A stretch of 6,157 nt of DNA from Clostridia bacterium (GTDB taxonomy: Bacteria; Bacillota; Clostridia; Oscillospirales; CAG-272): the NCBI GenBank assembly GCA_017629925.1, contig JAGBWH010000179.1, positions 1 through 6,157 of the forward strand, read 5' to 3'. The position numbers were made by a program, and so were the translations under genes. The notes under the pieces were generated by a model that was given only the letters and a program-made list of their open reading frames with translations, made no database searches and was not told where the DNA came from. This document shows positions 6,104 to 6,157 of the stretch, one piece after another. Position 1 is the stretch's first letter, and each line of letters opens with the position of its first letter.

Positions 6104-6157
6104 TCTTGATGATGATGTATGTGAGGTAAATAGGAATGGGACAATGGGTGGTTGTAC

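Noticed and set aside
1..6157. Defence island, mobile element, CRISPR or biosynthetic cluster
   Set aside because: All genes belong to known housekeeping or widespread families, the gene order is typical core chromosome, and no repeats or integrase/transposase genes are present.

Overview
The window looks like a piece of a Bacillota chromosome, most likely from the class Clostridia. The signs are strong purine-rich Shine-Dalgarno sites, sigma-A type promoters, a Gram-positive style lipoprotein signal, short simple terminators, and protein families typical of that group (a TGS-PRK nucleoside kinase and a class II aldolase with the GNIHGKYPENW signature). I cannot place it below class level. 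Gene order and base composition look like ordinary core chromosome. I see no insertion sequence, phage gene, CRISPR array, tRNA or rRNA.

Layout. Positions 1-2332 (+) hold the end of one operon: the 3' end of dnaX, then ybaB/ebfC, recR and a secreted metallo-beta-lactamase-fold lipoprotein of the ComEC/Rec2 type, closed by a terminator. Positions 2355-4145 (-) hold one convergent gene, a TGS/ThrRS-like domain fused to a uridine-kinase-like P-loop kinase. It has its own promoter and a strong terminator. Positions 4282-5033 (+) hold a six-helix membrane protein resembling the Pr6Pr family, read from a perfect consensus promoter. Positions 5126-6103 (+) hold a fructose-bisphosphate aldolase gene with its own promoter, a very good ribosome binding site and a strong terminator. 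Positions 6104-6157 show nothing I can name.

How the genes relate. dnaX-ybaB-recR is a widely conserved replication/recombination-repair cluster. The downstream lipoprotein is probably co-transcribed, but any shared function is only a guess. The kinase, the membrane protein and the aldolase are separate transcription units with no clear common pathway. Two starts needed correcting from promoter and ribosome-site evidence: the kinase (4061 rather than 4100) and the membrane protein (4350 rather than 4191).

I found no convincing new multi-gene system. The best lead is the kinase, whose ThrRS-like domain appears to have lost all four residues of the canonical editing site while keeping the fold's surrounding sequence.
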